Below are positions 53,250 to 54,595 of a stretch of 54,595 nucleotides of DNA, piece by piece. The position numbers were made by a program, and so were the translations under genes. Numbering within the stretch: position 1 is the stretch's first letter; the number at the start of each line of letters is the position of its first letter. The stretch is from Novosphingobium sp. Lineage in GTDB: Bacteria; Pseudomonadota; Alphaproteobacteria; Sphingomonadales; Sphingomonadaceae. The DNA is taken from NCBI GenBank assembly GCA_031285165.1, contig JAITWR010000027.1, positions 1-54,595 of the forward strand, written 5' to 3'. A model generated the notes under the pieces. It was not told the DNA's origin, made no database searches, and saw only the letters and a list, made by a program, of their open reading frames with translations.

Positions 53250-54452
53250 CTAGCCCCTGGCCAGGGCCGCCACGCCCGGCAGTTCGCGGCCTTCCATCCA
53301 TTCCAGAAAAGCACCGCCCGCGGTCGAGATATAGCTGAAGTCTGCGGCCACGCCGGCATGATGCAGCGCCGCCACCGTATCGCCGCCGCCAGCAACCGAG
53401 ATCAGCACGCCTTCCCTGGTCAGGGCCGCGGCGGTCTTCGCCAGCGCGACGGTCGCAGCATCGAAAGGCAGCGTTTCGAAAGCCCCGAGAGGGCCGTTCC
53501 ATACCAGCGTGCGGCAGGTCTTGAGCACGTCCGCCAGCGCCTCGACCGCCGCGGGGCCGACATCGAGAATCATCTCGTCGGCGGCAACCTCGTGGACGTT
53601 CACCGTGCGCAGGCTCGGCGGATTGGCGGCGAATTCCTTCGCCACCACGACTTCGTAAGGCAGGTGGATCGTGCAGCCAGCCTTGTCGGCCGCCGCCATG
53701 ATCTCCTCGGCGGTGCCGGCAAGATCGTGCTCGCACAGCGACTTGCCGACAGCGACCCCGCGCGCGGCAAGAAACGTGTTGGCCATGCCGCCGCCGATGA
53801 TCAGGTGATCGACCTGGCCGACAAGGTGCCTGAGCACATCGAGCTTCGACGAAACCTTGGCCCCGCCGACCACTGCCGCGACCGGCCGCTGCGGATTGCC
53901 CAGCGCCTTTTCCAGCGCCTCAAGTTCGGCCTGCATCGAGCGGCCGGCATAGGCCGGCAGCACATGCGCGAGCCCCTCGGTCGTGACATGTGCGCGATGC
54001 GCAGCGGAAAAGGCATCGTTGACATAGAAGTCGCCGTTCCCGGCGATCGCCCCGGCCAGGTCGGGATCGTTCTTCTCCTCGCCTTTCCAGAAGCGCGTGT
54101 TTTCGAGAATGGCGATGTCGCCCGGCCGCAGGATGCCGACCGCCTGCGCGACAACGTCGCCGGCGATTTCCGGCACGAACATCACTTCGCGCCCGAGCAC
54201 GCTTTCCACCGCGCCGACGACCATGGACAGCGACTGGGTCGAGACGCGCTCGCCCCCGGGCCGGCCGAAATGCGCAAGCAGCAGCACTTTGGCGCCCGCG
54301 TCGGCAAGCTGGAGAATCGTCGGGGCGGATGCACGAATGCGCGTGTCGTCGGTGACGGCGCCGTCCTGCATCGGCAGGTTGAGGTCGACACGCACCAGCG
54401 CCACCTTGCCTGTAACATCGCCGAGATCATCCAGCGTGCGGAATTTCGTCAT
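53250..54452 (-). CDS. pgk: Phosphoglycerate kinase
   Basis: A 400-residue two-domain kinase that moves phosphate between 1,3-bisphosphoglycerate and [18 protein letters not shown] is the N-terminal substrate loop, [11 protein letters not shown] the basic patch, [14 protein letters not shown] the hinge, and NGPLGAFE plus [12 protein letters not shown] the nucleotide site. GGAGG lies five bases before the ATG at 54452. The frame is open into the intergenic hairpin, but that part is not protein-like. It is downstream of gap. Confidence 0.97.
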   Translation of the reverse strand: MTKFRTLDDLGDVTGKVALVRVDLNLPMQDGAVTDDTRIRASAPTILQLADAGAKVLLLAHFGRPGGERVSTQSLSMVVGAVESVLGREVMFVPEIAGDVVAQAVGILRPGDIAILENTRFWKGEEKNDPDLAGAIAGNGDFYVNDAFSAAHRAHVTTEGLAHVLPAYAGRSMQAELEALEKALGNPQRPVAAVVGGAKVSSKLDVLRHLVGQVDHLIIGGGMANTFLAARGVAVGKSLCEHDLAGTAEEIMAAADKAGCTIHLPYEVVVAKEFAANPPSLRTVNVHEVAADEMILDVGPAAVEALADVLKTCRTLVWNGPLGAFETLPFDAATVALAKTAAALTREGVLISVAGGGDTVAALHHAGVAADFSYISTAGGAFLEWMEGRELPGVAALARG

Positions 54453-54467
54453 GCGTTCCTCCAACGG

Positions 54468-54497
54468 CCTGCGTCCCGGCGAAAGCGGGGACGCAGG
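54468..54497. repeat. Inverted repeat between gap and pgk
   Basis: CCTGCGTCCC (54468-54477) pairs exactly with GGGACGCAGG (54488-54497) around GGCGAAAGCG. It lies in the 62-base gap of an operon, so it is more likely an mRNA-processing or stability hairpin, or a repeated extragenic palindrome, than a full terminator. Confidence 0.55.
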
Positions 54498-54514
54498 TGC
54501 TTGTGCCGAAAGGC

Positions 54515-54595
54515 TCAGAGCAGCCTGGCGATCGCGCCGGCCGTGTCGATCATGCGGTTCGAGAAGCCCCACTCGTTATCGTACCACGACAGAAC
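54515..54595 (-). CDS. gap: Glyceraldehyde-3-phosphate dehydrogenase, C-terminal end (partial)
   Basis: The last 26 codons read [18 protein letters not shown] and end AGAIARLL before [11 protein letters not shown](F/Y)SNR is the invariant C-terminal motif of GapA, containing residues of the NAD and inter-subunit contacts. The rest of the gene lies beyond the window. It heads gap-pgk-fba-thiE on the reverse strand. Confidence 0.95.
   Translation of the reverse strand, partial: VLSWYDNEWGFSNRMIDTAGAIARLL

Overview
The window reads as chromosome of a high-GC alphaproteobacterium of the order Sphingomonadales, most likely Novosphingobium-like. Supporting signs are a MipZ-type division ATPase, a TonB-ExbB-ExbD-ExbD operon, alphaproteobacterial CarD, RNase E with a large S1 insertion and a C-terminal GWW tail, a ROSE-controlled small heat-shock gene, and the intergenic palindrome ACCCTGAACTTGTTTCAGGG, which I recall as common in sphingomonad genomes. 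The genus is an inference.

Layout. 1-1.9 kb is mobile-element debris: an IS200-like transposase end, two palindromic repeats, and an IS110-family transposase broken by two single-base losses. 1.9-8.6 kb holds a zinc-ligand-rich J-domain protein, a tiny membrane protein, an MHS-type transporter, a CsgG-like exported protein, panC, and a tightly overlapped mipZ / membrane J-protein / phosphomannomutase-phosphoglucomutase operon. 8.6-8.95 kb is a repeat zone. 8.95-11.6 kb is the TonB energy-transduction operon. 11.9-26.6 kb is mostly core metabolism: an exported protein of unknown role, hom, glpX, prs, carD, tRNA-Arg(CCU), a grxC / carbon-nitrogen hydrolase / DUF1178 operon (last gene frameshifted), a sigma-32 plus ROSE controlled hsp20, pyrG, secG, tpiA, ppiD and trpE.

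26.6-43.8 kb is a catabolic island of about 17 kb between trpE and mrcA. It encodes two acyl-CoA synthetases, two short-chain dehydrogenases, two medium-chain reductases, a 3-ketosteroid-dehydrogenase-like flavoenzyme, two crotonases, a PaaI-type thioesterase, an EthD-like protein, an acyl-CoA dehydrogenase beside an APH-fold kinase, and three regulators (two AraC, one MarR). The kinase plus dehydrogenase pair resembles the module that removes 4-hydroxy groups from acyl-CoAs (Lva / ACAD10-ACAD11 logic). I read the island as CoA-dependent degradation of a hydroxylated alicyclic, steroid-like or lipid substrate; that substrate is inferred.

43.9-54.6 kb returns to core genes: mrcA (PBP1a), amiC, a long rne leader and rne, a carboxymuconolactone-decarboxylase-like gene, then the convergent glycolytic cluster thiE-fba-pgk-gap, with gap cut by the window edge.

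Regulatory structure that can be read directly includes a ROSE hairpin with a bulged G at the hsp20 ribosome-binding site, a possible attenuator ahead of ppiD-trpE, a perfect 18-bp palindrome at marR, a 14-bp inverted repeat between the divergent flavoenzyme and crotonase genes, and several terminator hairpins.
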